This document shows, piece after piece, positions 7,670 to 16,755 of a DNA stretch of 64,000 bases. The position numbers and the translations under genes are program-made. Under the pieces are notes generated by a model. That model worked only from the letters and a program-made list of their open reading frames with translations, was not told the DNA's origin and did not search any database. The stretch is from JBDRNO01 sp043811005 (GTDB taxonomy: Bacteria > Bacteroidota > Bacteroidia > NORP154), in NCBI GenBank assembly GCA_043811005.1, contig JBDRNO010000212.1, positions 9,735 through 73,734 of the forward strand, given 5' to 3'. Numbering within the stretch: position 1 is the first letter of the stretch; every line of letters begins with the position of its first letter.

Positions 7670-10600
7670 TTATTTTGGTCTCAATATCATCACCCACCCA
7701 TTAACTGCTGACCGATCGTCAAAGTTGAGTATGTAATAATAGGTATCGGTATTAAGCTCCCTTCCATTGAGGTCAGTGCCATCCCAGCATTTTTCAGGGG
7801 CGCCCCATGGGTCACATTCTTCATAATGGTCATTTTCGTAAACCTTTTGCCCCCAGCGATTAAAAACAACCAATTTGAGAGTTGCTGAACTAAAGTCCAT
7901 GGTATCGAGATAAAAGTCACCAATATAAAACACGGAATTTTCTTTTGGTCTGTCGGGGTCGGAACCAGGCATAAATACATTGGGGATTTTTAATTCAATG
8001 TGTTTCTCTTGTGTAGTAGTATCGGTGCATCCGAATTTATTAATGGCGACTAGCTGGATCGTAAACAATCCAGTATCGGTATATGCATGGGTGGCATTGG
8101 GAGATAGAGGTGAGGAAAAAGCGGTTTCCCCGTCATCAAAATCCCAGCGAAATAAAGAATCCGCACCAATACTGGTATTGATAGCATTAATGGCTACTGT
8201 AATACCTGTAATTGCCGGGTCTATATAAAAATCGGCAAAGGGTGTGGGATACACTGCAACTAAATTATCAAAAACAAACCTGCAGTTATTATCTAAAATA
8301 GCAGTAATAGTATAATAAGTAATATTAAAAGTATCACCTGTGCTTGGATAAGTATGGGGTACAGAATAACCCATTAATGAATCCCCATCCCCGAAATGCC
8401 ATATTAACGAATCTAAATTATAGGGTATTTTTGAGGGATCAATTGTAATAGAATCAGCAGTAAATGTAACCGTTAATGGAGGACAATAATAAATATTGGT
8501 ATAAGGAAAGCCAAATACAACTATATACTTTTCCTTTGGGGCTTCGTATATACATGTATCATTGCCGATCACATAAGCCCTCTGAATTACGTCATAAATT
8601 CCGGTATCAGAGTAATAATGAATAGGATTTTGATATGTTCCTGTAGTTAAATTGTTATTGGTTCCTGTTGGAATATTTCCGGTTCCTTGAATTGTATAAC
8701 CGTCTCCAAAGTCCCATTCCCATAAGTCAACGTCTGATGAATTTATAGAAGTGTCAATAAAAGAAACCCATCTTGGGCCGCAGATAGTATCATTAGTAAA
8801 GAATCCGATCTTTGGCCCTGGAACAGTAATAGGAGGCAGGGAGAATGTCCTTTTACATGTTGAGTCATTGGGATCAGACAAATCTAAAGTATCTTCCAAC
8901 ATAAGATTAGGGTAAAATACTCCTGCATTTGTATAATAGTAAACTACTGTATCCCCTTCTGCCATGCCTCCATCTCCAAAGTACCAATAATAATATTCGG
9001 CATTATAGGCATCAACAATAAATGTTACTTGATAGGGAGCACAGGTTGCAGTGTCAATTATTGTTGTATCAATTAAAATGGGACCTCCAACTTTAATGAA
9101 ATCGGGCTTGAACATGGTATCAGTACATCCGAAGCCATCAGTTATTACCATTTGTACGTCATAAGACCCGGGGTCGCTATATGTGTGTGAAACAGGATTA
9201 AAATCTATATTATTAAGAGAATCGCCATCCCCGAAACTCCAATTCCACAATACCACACCCGGGGAGGAAAGATCATAAAAATTAGCAACATGCTCCGGGC
9301 AATCCGATATAGCAGAACTATCAAGAAAATCAGCTACCGGCTGGTATATGGTAACCGAGGTAGTAGTATCAGCTCTGCACCCGTTAGCATCAACTACCGT
9401 TAATATTACATTATAAAAGGTGGTGGTATCTTGTCCTGAATCAACAGTATCTAAATTTATAAATGTATGGTTCTGTATAGGGGTGGAAGTACTATCAACA
9501 GAACTTCCGTCACACCAGTCCCAGTAATATGTTATGGGACCACTGGCACAAGAGTCGCAAGCGCTGGCAAAATTTACAGGAGTTCCATTACACATATCAG
9601 GTCCTGAAAAATATGGATTGGGGCATGTTGTAGTAATATAATTAAGTTTATAATCATCACCTTGGCAGCCGAATTCATCTATTACTCTTAACCAGACATT
9701 AAAGCTACCGCAACTTGTGTATTCATGAGGTGAACTTACAGGTATAAAAGTGGTATCATTAGGTATATAGTTGTATTCATAATTCCATATCCATTGCATA
9801 ATTTGGGCGGAATGAGTAGAGGTGTCTGTAAAAGTAACCTCCAGATCATCCAGAAACACATCATTCACACATCCGTCAGTTGTATCTGCAACAAGTTTGG
9901 GAGCAGGCAGTTCCTTAACTGCAATTTGGTGTGATATGCTGTCCATACATCCATACTGGTCAGTGGCAAACATTGTAACAGTATAAATACCGGGAATAAG
10001 ATAAGTATGAGAGATAGGAGAACCGCAATCGGTCTGGCTGTCACCGAAATCCCAACAAGCAAATTGGGGATATATTGAAGATGTTTGGTTAGTGAATTGA
10101 GCGACAAAGAATCCACAGCTTGATGTATCACTGATTGACCCACCGGTGACTGAAAATTCAGCATCAACCTGGGATATATAGATATCTTGCTTAATAGAGT
10201 CGATGCAAATGGAATCCGGGCAGCCAATACATTCTCTCAGGGTATAGAGCGTTATGGTTTTGGTACCGGGTGTCATGTATGTATATTTAAATGGCAGTAA
10301 TATAGTATCAGTAATAGTTGTGTCATAGGTTGTAGTAGTATCGGCTGCAATGAACACCGTATCACATCCCGACAATACCGAGTCGGATGGTACTGTAATA
10401 GTAGTTGAATCAGTTGTTGTATCAGCAGGTATCGTATCAAACCCGAGAAATATTGTATCTAACGGTACAAATATTAAAGTTGTATCTATTATTATTGTAT
10501 CTGCCGATATCAACAATGTATCATTGCCTATGACGATGTTATCCGGTGAAACTGACACGATGGTATCCCCTGAATTGTAATATATCGTGTCGGGCTGGGA

Positions 10601-13345
10601 GAATATCATGATGGTGTTAATTACAACTGAATCATGTGGTATATAGTACAATGTATCAGTAGCTATTAGAGTAAATATTGTATCACCCGGTGTTATGATC
10701 ATACCGGCTGCCTGTGTGAACATGGTGTCGCAGCCGAAAACAGTATCTGCTGTAATAATAGTCATCTCATCCGACATATAAATTGTGTAAGTGGAATCAA
10801 TGATAGTATCTAACTGTGGAATAATAGTATAGTGGTAGATAATAATAGTATCTGGTGAGATAATAATCGTATCAGTTGGCATACCAATGTAGTGCATTAT
10901 ATCGCCCCGGATTATTACAGTGTCAGTGTCGGAGGGGGTAGGAAGAATAGTATCGGCTTCAACAGTAATTGAATCAAGAGGTCTTATTACTTCAAATACT
11001 GTATCACAAATGGAAGTATCTCCTGCAGTAAAAAACATTGTATCTCCGGCATTTACTATTGTGTCGGCAGGTACGAACGTTGTGTCATAGTAAAATATAA
11101 TTGTATCATTAATATTATAAGTAGTATTGGTATCTCCAAAATTCCATATCCATATTTCAGCGCCTTCAGAAAGGTCAGTGATGGAGATCTGCCAGCCACC
11201 CGTTGGTAAGGTATCTCCAAAACAGAAGTAAGGATCTGTTGTCCAGGATGAGTCTTTCAGGGTTTGAACATCAAATAGTGGTTTTGGCGGTTCTACTTGG
11301 ATATACTTCGGTTTAATAAGAGTATCTGACGGGCAAGAGTTAAAAATAGCTATCAGGAAAACATCAAAATAGCCGGTATCTGTATATTCATGAGTTGGGT
11401 CCTCTGTATTATCGGTGCCGTCATCCCCAAAGTCCCAGTACCAATCGTTGGCAAAGGTTGAGGACATATCATAAAAATTAGTCTCAAAGGGTTGACAACC
11501 TACAGTATCACTGACAGTGAATTCAGCTATGGGCGGTATTCCTGCCTTTACGAGTTCAACTGCAAATATTGTATCACTGCACCCTTTTAAAGTAATAACG
11601 GCAAGAGTTACGGTAAAAGAACCTGTATCTACATAGTAATGTGTAGGGTTCCTGTATGTACATTTGGTCAGGCAATCGTTTGTGCTGTCAGGTATTGCAC
11701 TGTCACCCCCCTCAATCGTATATCCGTCCCCGAAATCCCAGTACCATGTAACTATACTATCACCGGGTATTATTGTAGTGTCATAAATACTCAGATCCCT
11801 GAAATTAATTTTCAGTGGTAAGCAGCCCTCGGTAATATTAGATGTAAAATCAAATGTATCAGCTTCAAAATTAGCTATGGGCAGGGTAATACGGATGAGA
11901 CTGTCCTTTATTATGGTACTAACACAACCATTGGTGTCGGTAACTATCAGGGAAACGTTATAAAATCCCGGAGCGTTGTAAGTATTAGTGAATGTTGAAG
12001 TATCATAATCCCATGACCAATCATAGTCAGGGATGAGAGGATCCCAGTTATCTATGTCCCACTCCCATATACAGGTAAGACAACCGGGCGGTGCGCTGGC
12101 TGTTGTATCTGTAAAAGTTACGTCAAAGGGAACTGAGCATGAAATAAGGGTATCAGTAAAAAATCCCGCGTCAGGCAGAGGATATATGGTAATTAGATCG
12201 GAAACAACAACAGTATCGGTACAAATACCATTGGTGGAGACAAGGGCAACACTATAAGTACCGGGTGTGGAGTAGAAATTACCGGTAGTTGATGAACCGA
12301 CAAGGGTAAAATTTCCATCAAGCGTGAAATCCCAATACCAGGGATAGGCAGAAGATTGAATATATGAGAAAGTAGTATCAGCAAAAGCAACTATCAGGTT
12401 CTCACATCCGGTTGTTGGAGTAAGGGTTTCAAAGCCTGCCTGGTAATCATCAATACGAATGGTTTTTATTATTGTATCTACACATCCGTTATCATCGGTA
12501 ATGGCAAGCGCTACATCAAAACTGCCGGCAGAGTTATATGTATTGTTTACCGTATTACCTGTTGCATCTATATTAAATGTAATACCGTCATAATTAAAGT
12601 CCCATTGCCATGAGGATACTGGAGCATCGGCTGCTGTAGAGGCATCAGTAAACTGGACATTTGCAGGCGGGTTGCATCCCACAACAGGCGGGGTGCCTCC
12701 CAAATTAGGAGAAACATTGAAATTGGCTGTTGGAAGATTATGTACGGTAATAACATCATTACTATCTAATTTTTTCAGGCAGAAAGCATCAGTTACCTGC
12801 AAAAATATATCACAACCATTAGGGCAGTTTGCCGGAGAGTTGAATTGGTGGCAGGGATTTTGACTTGTTGAAGACCATCCATCTTGTGATGTCCAAAGGT
12901 AAGTAAAGGGTGGAATCCCTCCTGAAACTAAAGCAGTAAAACATACAGTATCTCCTTTACATACTTCAGAAGAAGTGACCGTAAAATCAATAACCGGGGG
13001 TGCAACCACTGTAATGGTTATTGTTGCCTGGTCGCTGTTTCCTGTTTGATTAGGCCCATCATATACTGTAAGAATTACATCATAAGTGCCAGGTCCTGCA
13101 TTAAAATAATTATATGTGGGATTAACGATTGAATCATTAGTTCCTATTCCATCACCAAAATCCCAAAGAAATGAGATATAATTGGTAGAAGTATTTGTAA
13201 ATGTAACAACCGGTGTAGGCTCAGAACATATAGTGTCACTGCTTACTGTAAAACTTGCATTCAACTGCGCTAAAAGGGCAATTGGTGCAAGTAATAATGT
13301 TGTGAATATTAAAAAAGATTTATATAAATTGAACTTTTTATGCAT
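7670..13345 (-). CDS. Giant PKD-domain surface protein with gliding-associated (type B) C-terminus
   Basis: This 1,891-residue protein is a predicted cell-surface cargo of the T9SS. A signal peptide ends PIALLAQ near residue 27. About fifteen PKD-type beta-sandwich modules follow, marked by W-x-F-G-D-G and Y-x-x-x-G-x-Y-x-V motifs. The last 100 residues form the gliding-motility-associated CHU_C/type B sorting domain (FMPGSDPDRP, FNRWGQKVYEN, CWDGTDLNG, DTYYYILNF). Residues about 742-1013 are a low-complexity run of Asp-Thr-Ile units inside one PKD module, described as a separate feature. Type B cargoes usually need a PorP/SprF partner; the nearest is the first gene of the gld cluster, on the other strand. 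An adhesin or structural role is likely, and the ligand is unknown. Confidence 0.9.
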   Translation of the reverse strand: MHKKFNLYKSFLIFTTLLLAPIALLAQLNASFTVSSDTICSEPTPVVTFTNTSTNYISFLWDFGDGIGTNDSIVNPTYNYFNAGPGTYDVILTVYDGPNQTGNSDQATITITVVAPPVIDFTVTSSEVCKGDTVCFTALVSGGIPPFTYLWTSQDGWSSTSQNPCHQFNSPANCPNGCDIFLQVTDAFCLKKLDSNDVITVHNLPTANFNVSPNLGGTPPVVGCNPPANVQFTDASTAADAPVSSWQWDFNYDGITFNIDATGNTVNNTYNSAGSFDVALAITDDNGCVDTIIKTIRIDDYQAGFETLTPTTGCENLIVAFADTTFSYIQSSAYPWYWDFTLDGNFTLVGSSTTGNFYSTPGTYSVALVSTNGICTDTVVVSDLITIYPLPDAGFFTDTLISCSVPFDVTFTDTTASAPPGCLTCIWEWDIDNWDPLIPDYDWSWDYDTSTFTNTYNAPGFYNVSLIVTDTNGCVSTIIKDSLIRITLPIANFEADTFDFTSNITEGCLPLKINFRDLSIYDTTIIPGDSIVTWYWDFGDGYTIEGGDSAIPDSTNDCLTKCTYRNPTHYYVDTGSFTVTLAVITLKGCSDTIFAVELVKAGIPPIAEFTVSDTVGCQPFETNFYDMSSTFANDWYWDFGDDGTDNTEDPTHEYTDTGYFDVFLIAIFNSCPSDTLIKPKYIQVEPPKPLFDVQTLKDSSWTTDPYFCFGDTLPTGGWQISITDLSEGAEIWIWNFGDTNTTYNINDTIIFYYDTTFVPADTIVNAGDTMFFTAGDTSICDTVFEVIRPLDSITVEADTILPTPSDTDTVIIRGDIMHYIGMPTDTIIISPDTIIIYHYTIIPQLDTIIDSTYTIYMSDEMTIITADTVFGCDTMFTQAAGMIITPGDTIFTLIATDTLYYIPHDSVVINTIMIFSQPDTIYYNSGDTIVSVSPDNIVIGNDTLLISADTIIIDTTLIFVPLDTIFLGFDTIPADTTTDSTTITVPSDSVLSGCDTVFIAADTTTTYDTTITDTILLPFKYTYMTPGTKTITLYTLRECIGCPDSICIDSIKQDIYISQVDAEFSVTGGSISDTSSCGFFVAQFTNQTSSIYPQFACWDFGDSQTDCGSPISHTYLIPGIYTVTMFATDQYGCMDSISHQIAVKELPAPKLVADTTDGCVNDVFLDDLEVTFTDTSTHSAQIMQWIWNYEYNYIPNDTTFIPVSSPHEYTSCGSFNVWLRVIDEFGCQGDDYKLNYITTTCPNPYFSGPDMCNGTPVNFASACDSCASGPITYYWDWCDGSSVDSTSTPIQNHTFINLDTVDSGQDTTTFYNVILTVVDANGCRADTTTSVTIYQPVADFLDSSAISDCPEHVANFYDLSSPGVVLWNWSFGDGDSLNNIDFNPVSHTYSDPGSYDVQMVITDGFGCTDTMFKPDFIKVGGPILIDTTIIDTATCAPYQVTFIVDAYNAEYYYWYFGDGGMAEGDTVVYYYTNAGVFYPNLMLEDTLDLSDPNDSTCKRTFSLPPITVPGPKIGFFTNDTICGPRWVSFIDTSINSSDVDLWEWDFGDGYTIQGTGNIPTGTNNNLTTGTYQNPIHYYSDTGIYDVIQRAYVIGNDTCIYEAPKEKYIVVFGFPYTNIYYCPPLTVTFTADSITIDPSKIPYNLDSLIWHFGDGDSLMGYSVPHTYPSTGDTFNITYYTITAILDNNCRFVFDNLVAVYPTPFADFYIDPAITGITVAINAINTSIGADSLFRWDFDDGETAFSSPLSPNATHAYTDTGLFTIQLVAINKFGCTDTTTQEKHIELKIPNVFMPGSDPDRPKENSVFYIGDFYLDTMDFSSATLKLVVFNRWGQKVYENDHYEECDPWGAPEKCWDGTDLNGRELNTDTYYYILNFDDRSAVNGWVMILRPK
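10305..11120 (-). repeat. Asp-Thr-Ile-rich repeat tract inside the giant PKD protein
   Basis: About 270 residues are built from short units such as PADTIV, SPDTIII, SADTIII and GDTIF, spaced about 10-16 residues apart and rich in D, T, I, S and Y. The tract starts just after WIWNFGDTNTT, the first half of a PKD motif, and ends just before FKYTYMTPGTKTITLYT, the matching second half. At DNA level it is a diverged array of GTATC-rich units rather than exact tandem copies. Confidence 0.8.
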
Positions 13346-13409
13346 ATTCAGTTATCATTTGCTTCAATTTGTTTTTTTTGCCAACTGTCAACTTGTCTAT
13401 TAACATCAA

Positions 13410-13436
13410 CAAAATTATCGTCCGCCAGCTGGCGGA
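13410..13436 (-). promoter_or_regulatory. Possible -7 box and palindrome upstream of the giant PKD gene
   Basis: Read on the minus strand, TAATTTTG (13410-13417) fits the Bacteroidota -7 consensus TANNTTTG, about 65 bases before the start codon. No good -33 TTG is seen, because that position is occupied by the 16-bp palindrome TCCGCCAGCTGGCGGA (13421-13436), which is a dispersed repeat. Confidence 0.3.
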
Positions 13437-13471
13437 TGGTAAGTTTTAACTTTTAATTGACTAAAATTAAA

Positions 13472-14803
13472 TCACTCCTCACCTTTTTGAATTTTTTTCA
13501 ACGCTTTTTTAACGGATATCAGCTCTCCATCCCTGAATGCTACTACAACCGCCTTCTTGAACAGTTCCTTACTTAGCTCTGCCTGAAATTTTTTCGCAGA
13601 TGCATAATCGGTTCCCTCTCCGGTTACGACATAAATGAACGTTTTTTTGCCCAGGTGTTCTTCTACGTCTTTCATTCCTTTTAATTGCTTTGAACTGGGT
13701 TTAAGTCTTTTTGATGAAGTTTTGATCTGAACCTTAAATTCAATAATGTCAGATTCTATCTCGTTTTCAAAATTTTTACCTAAGAACCGGATAGTTATAC
13801 CTCCTGATATGAATCCTGTATTTGAATATCCAGCTTCAAGGAAAAACCCGACATTTTGATCATACCAATATCTTATTCCGGCAAAAGCTCCGTAATTGAC
13901 CCCATCTTTTTGAGGTATGTTATATTGTTTGTCAATTTCTGTGTTACCTTCACCGGCTACCAGGTATTCTTCATTATCTACAAAAGGAACGGTTGACGCA
14001 GCTAAGGTGTAGCCGGCAATAGCCGATAAATATAAGTCGAATTTTTCAATGTTGATCTTACGGAGTGGATTGAAAAAATGATATGAACCTTTTATTCCAA
14101 AGGTGAAATAATTGTGCTTGTAGTTTTCAGTATTGGCTGAAAAATAATAATTAGTATCCTGATACATTTTGAATGCCCTTGTCTTTTCAATAAAATGCCC
14201 GGCATACCCGCCCACACTGATCTTTTCATTAAATACTCTTTCTGCTGACATAGTAACCGGAACAGAGTATCTTTCAAGGCTTAGAGAACCTTTATCCAGG
14301 GGAAGAAAGGTAATACCACAATTGAATACCCATGACCCTATCTCGTTAGCGTAAATTGTTGGAGTTTCACTGGCTGATAATGCGAGGTCCATATCCCGGA
14401 AGCGGAATTTGAATATTTCCATTTCTAGTAATGTTGGATTAGTTATCTTAACTTTTTCGGCATAGTTTAATCTCTTCTCTTTTACAAGTTCAATTTCTTT
14501 TTCTACCTTTTCAAGGTTGGTGTTATATGATTCCATTAAAGTTCCCGGGATTTTTCCTTTTTTTGTCTGGGAAGAATAGTAATCCTGCAACTTCCACAAA
14601 CGGTTTAAGTTTTGTTCAGAAATATCTATATTTTCTGTTTGTGATGGTTCTTTTCCAATTGCATTTGCCTGTCCTGTCTGTTCCTGTACGATCGTGGATG
14701 TATCGGGAGGATTTTTAATATGGGCAAAGCTAACTATACATTGAGATAATATAATTAGAATAATCGTAACGGTAAATATGTAATTAACATGGCAATTTTT
14801 CAT
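13472..14803 (-). CDS. Outer-membrane beta-barrel protein with SPOR-like C-terminus
   Basis: A 443-residue envelope protein of unassigned function. A signal-anchor segment (FTVTIILIILSQCIVSFA) is followed by a polar helical region (about residues 40-120, with EKVEKEIELVKEKRLNYAEK) and a stretch of alternating strands resembling a small beta-barrel (about 150-340, including GVNYGAFAGIRYWY and GYSNTGFISGGITIRF). The last 85 residues look SPOR-like: IEFKVQIKTSSKRL, FIYVVTGEGTDYASAKKFQ, then VVVAFRDGELISVKKAL. In known proteins SPOR domains bind denuded peptidoglycan glycan strands, so this tail could anchor the barrel to the wall; that is inference. The gene lies upstream of, and in the same direction as, the giant PKD gene. 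Confidence 0.7.
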   Translation of the reverse strand: MKNCHVNYIFTVTIILIILSQCIVSFAHIKNPPDTSTIVQEQTGQANAIGKEPSQTENIDISEQNLNRLWKLQDYYSSQTKKGKIPGTLMESYNTNLEKVEKEIELVKEKRLNYAEKVKITNPTLLEMEIFKFRFRDMDLALSASETPTIYANEIGSWVFNCGITFLPLDKGSLSLERYSVPVTMSAERVFNEKISVGGYAGHFIEKTRAFKMYQDTNYYFSANTENYKHNYFTFGIKGSYHFFNPLRKINIEKFDLYLSAIAGYTLAASTVPFVDNEEYLVAGEGNTEIDKQYNIPQKDGVNYGAFAGIRYWYDQNVGFFLEAGYSNTGFISGGITIRFLGKNFENEIESDIIEFKVQIKTSSKRLKPSSKQLKGMKDVEEHLGKKTFIYVVTGEGTDYASAKKFQAELSKELFKKAVVVAFRDGELISVKKALKKIQKGEE

Positions 14804-14830
14804 TGAATGAAAAAGGTTTGTTTATTGCCT

Positions 14831-14838
14831 CAAAAATA
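14831..14838 (-). promoter_or_regulatory. Possible -7 element of the barrel/SPOR-like gene
   Basis: Read on the minus strand, this is TATTTTTG, matching TANNTTTG exactly, 27-34 bases before the start codon. The -33 region lacks a clear TTG. Confidence 0.4.
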
Positions 14839-15365
14839 GTCAAATTTCCTAGAATAGTGATAAAATGACTGAAAATTATTAATGTTATACCCTTTCCGAT
14901 TCACAAAAAGAGTCATTCTGACGGAATATAAAATATAAAAAAGAATATTCAATTGATATAAGACGTCTAAGATTTATTTTGGTTGCCTTTTGTGATTGCA
15001 GATTTTACCCTAACAGGTAATCAACTGAAAAGCTGAAGGATTTCAGACTGAAGGTTGAGATATTAATTAGTTTCCGTCCATAATGTCATAAAAATAGTAA
15101 AAAGTCCCATCCTGAAACAAGTTCAGGATCAAATTACAAATCTCAAATTACAAAGAAGGGATAAAAAGAAGTAATAGTGTAGATAATTTGTTGAGGATAG
15201 AGGCAAGGATGCGTTTGTGCGAAGATACAGAATAACAACCACCGCAAACTGCTGCAATCTTTCACCAAGGTCTCTTTCATACTTCATAGTTCATTTTTTG
15301 AGATTTGAAATTTGAAATTTGAAATTTTTGAAAATCTTTGACTTTATAGACAGACACTAATTATT
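14839..15365. other. Gene-free region with inverted-repeat hairpins
   Basis: I find no supported gene here. A small hairpin (ATCCTGAA...TTCAGGAT, about 15110-15130) is followed by CAAATTACAAATCTCAAATTACAAA (about 15130-15155). The complementary TTTGAGATTTGAAATTTGAAATTTG lies at about 15297-15328. These are arms of a roughly 200-base inverted-repeat element, probably another non-autonomous repeat. Confidence 0.45.
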
Positions 15366-15776
15366 TTATGAATAAACCGTAACAACCAACTTCCTCCTCC
15401 CCCCATGATCCCTGAACTCGCAAAGGTAAATCCCCTGCCACGTTCCTGTATTCAGCTTATGACCGGTGATGGGCAGGGTAACTGATGAACCTACCAAAGA
15501 AGACTTTATATGTGAGGGCATATCGTCACTGCCTTCCATAGTATGAGTGTACCAGGGTTCGTTCTCTTTAATCAACCGGTTAAAGCTGCTCTCAAAGTCA
15601 TGCCTTACCGAAGGATCGGCATTTTCGTTAATGGTCAAACCGGCAGATGTGTGCCTGATGAAAACATTCATCATCCCGCTTTCGGGCAGATCGTCTATTT
15701 GTTCAAGTATCTTTCCGGTTATTAAATGAAAACCCCTGGGGTATTCAGGTAATGTTATCTCGAATTGTTTCGTCAT
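15366..15776 (-). CDS. yjbQ: YjbQ family protein (UPF0047)
   Basis: A 136-residue cytosolic protein of the YjbQ/UPF0047 family, a small trimeric beta-rich fold; E. coli YjbQ has weak thiamine-phosphate synthase activity, but the family's physiological role is uncertain. The signature is complete: FIRHTSAGLTINENADP (about residues 43-59), the acidic/His segment ENEPWYTHTMEGSDDMPSH, and the C-terminal GTWQGIYLCEFRDHGGRRKL. Length is normal. It stands alone on the minus strand between gene-free regions, so context adds nothing about its job. Confidence 0.93.
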   Translation of the reverse strand: MTKQFEITLPEYPRGFHLITGKILEQIDDLPESGMMNVFIRHTSAGLTINENADPSVRHDFESSFNRLIKENEPWYTHTMEGSDDMPSHIKSSLVGSSVTLPITGHKLNTGTWQGIYLCEFRDHGGRRKLVVTVYS

Positions 15777-15837
15777 AATTTAAAGTAAATCCGATTCGCA
15801 ACCGGAATATTAGAACATAGCTTCGCAAGGTTATTAA

Positions 15838-15946
15838 AAAGGTTGCCACTAAAGCTCAAAAACACAAAATCCCACTAAATTCTTCTTTTATAAAATTTAG
15901 CCCTGTTATCCAACAGGGTAAAATGTTTTGGTGTTTTTGTGGCAAA
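15838..15946. repeat. Inverted-repeat element, GCCACAAAxxCAC type
   Basis: TTGCCACTAAAGCTCAAAAACACAAAATCCCACTAAA on the left and TTTTGGTGTTTTTGTGGCAA on the right form imperfect arms around about 40 bases. A related element lies at 25661-25790, and a partial one near 58142-58260. TAGAACATAGCTTCG just upstream resembles a MITE end. No gene is present. Confidence 0.6.
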
Positions 15947-16061
15947 ATCATGGTATGCTGCCATAGCATGCATTGAAATTCTGATAAAAAAATATCCTCA
16001 AATCTATAAAATTTTAAAATATTATTTATATTTACTTTTTATATATAAAAAAAGAACCCGG

Positions 16062-16466
16062 ATGAACATCATATCTATAGATTTCCAACCCGAATTCACC
16101 TTCAAAACCAGCCGCAGCAGCGGCAAGGGCGGGCAGCATGTGAACAAGGTGGATACAAAGGTTGAGCTCGACTTTGATGTGCATGCCTCTACCCTGCTCG
16201 ATGATGAACAAAAAGCCGTTATTTTGGAAAAGTTCAAAAACCGGATAAATAAGGAAGGCGTGTTGCAAATAGTCTCCCAATCAGCAAGGACACAATGGCG
16301 CAATAAACAACTGGTCATCCAGAGGTTTTACGAACTGATAGAAACTTGCTTTATTGAAGAAAAGCCGAGAATCCCCACCAAACCCTCAAAAGCCGCTACT
16401 CAGAAACGGCTGAAGGGAAAAAAGATGTTGTCGGAAAAGAAGGAGAGGAGGAGGGATAGTAAATAG
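16062..16466 (+). CDS. arfB: Alternative ribosome-rescue factor ArfB (peptidyl-tRNA hydrolase)
   Basis: ArfB rescues ribosomes stalled on non-stop mRNA by hydrolysing peptidyl-tRNA. The 134-residue product has the class I release-factor catalytic motif GGQ within SSGKGGQHVNKVDTKVEL (about residues 22-39). It ends in a basic tail (KAATQKRLKGKKML...KKERRRDSK) that in the family enters the empty mRNA channel. It lacks the codon-recognition domains of full release factors, as expected. I chose the ATG at 16062 because the family starts a few residues before the FTFKTSRSSGKGG segment; the longer open frame upstream reads into repeat sequence. Confidence 0.92.
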   Translation: MNIISIDFQPEFTFKTSRSSGKGGQHVNKVDTKVELDFDVHASTLLDDEQKAVILEKFKNRINKEGVLQIVSQSARTQWRNKQLVIQRFYELIETCFIEEKPRIPTKPSKAATQKRLKGKKMLSEKKERRRDSK

Positions 16467-16484
16467 TAAGCAGTTTGCTTTTTT

Positions 16485-16665
16485 TTACCCCCTCTGCATC
16501 TCCCCCTAAAAACAGGGGGAGAGCCTCCACGCGTCAGCTCTCCCCATCTCCTGTTTTCAGGAGAGGGGGTCGGTGAGGTAAAGAAAACTCCCACACGTTA
16601 ACTCTCCCCTGTCTACCTCGTACAAAAAGACGGATTTTTTTAGGAGAGAGGCCTGGTGAAGTAAA
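16485..16665. repeat. CTCTCCCC-type inverted-repeat element
   Basis: ACCCCCTCTGCATCTCCCC and the later GGAGAGGGGGTCGG are opposing arms, with inner hairpins TCCCCCTAAAAACAGGGGGA (16501-16520) and TCTCCTGTTTTCAGGAGA (about 16547-16564). A diverged further unit (TCTCCCC...AGGAGAGAGG) extends to about 16655. It lies between arfB and the SprB-repeat gene and encodes nothing. Confidence 0.6.
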
Positions 16666-16755
16666 AAATAATTGAAAACAACAGGCAACTAAATTAATCA
16701 ATCTTCGTCTTAAATATTAAAACATCTTTCCATAACTATTTCAAAATTTATCATC

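Noticed and set aside
10350..10580. Plus-strand open frame rich in Val/Ile/Ser inside the giant gene
   Set aside because: It is the antisense shadow of the Asp-Thr-Ile tract; the minus-strand frame is uninterrupted over 5.6 kb.
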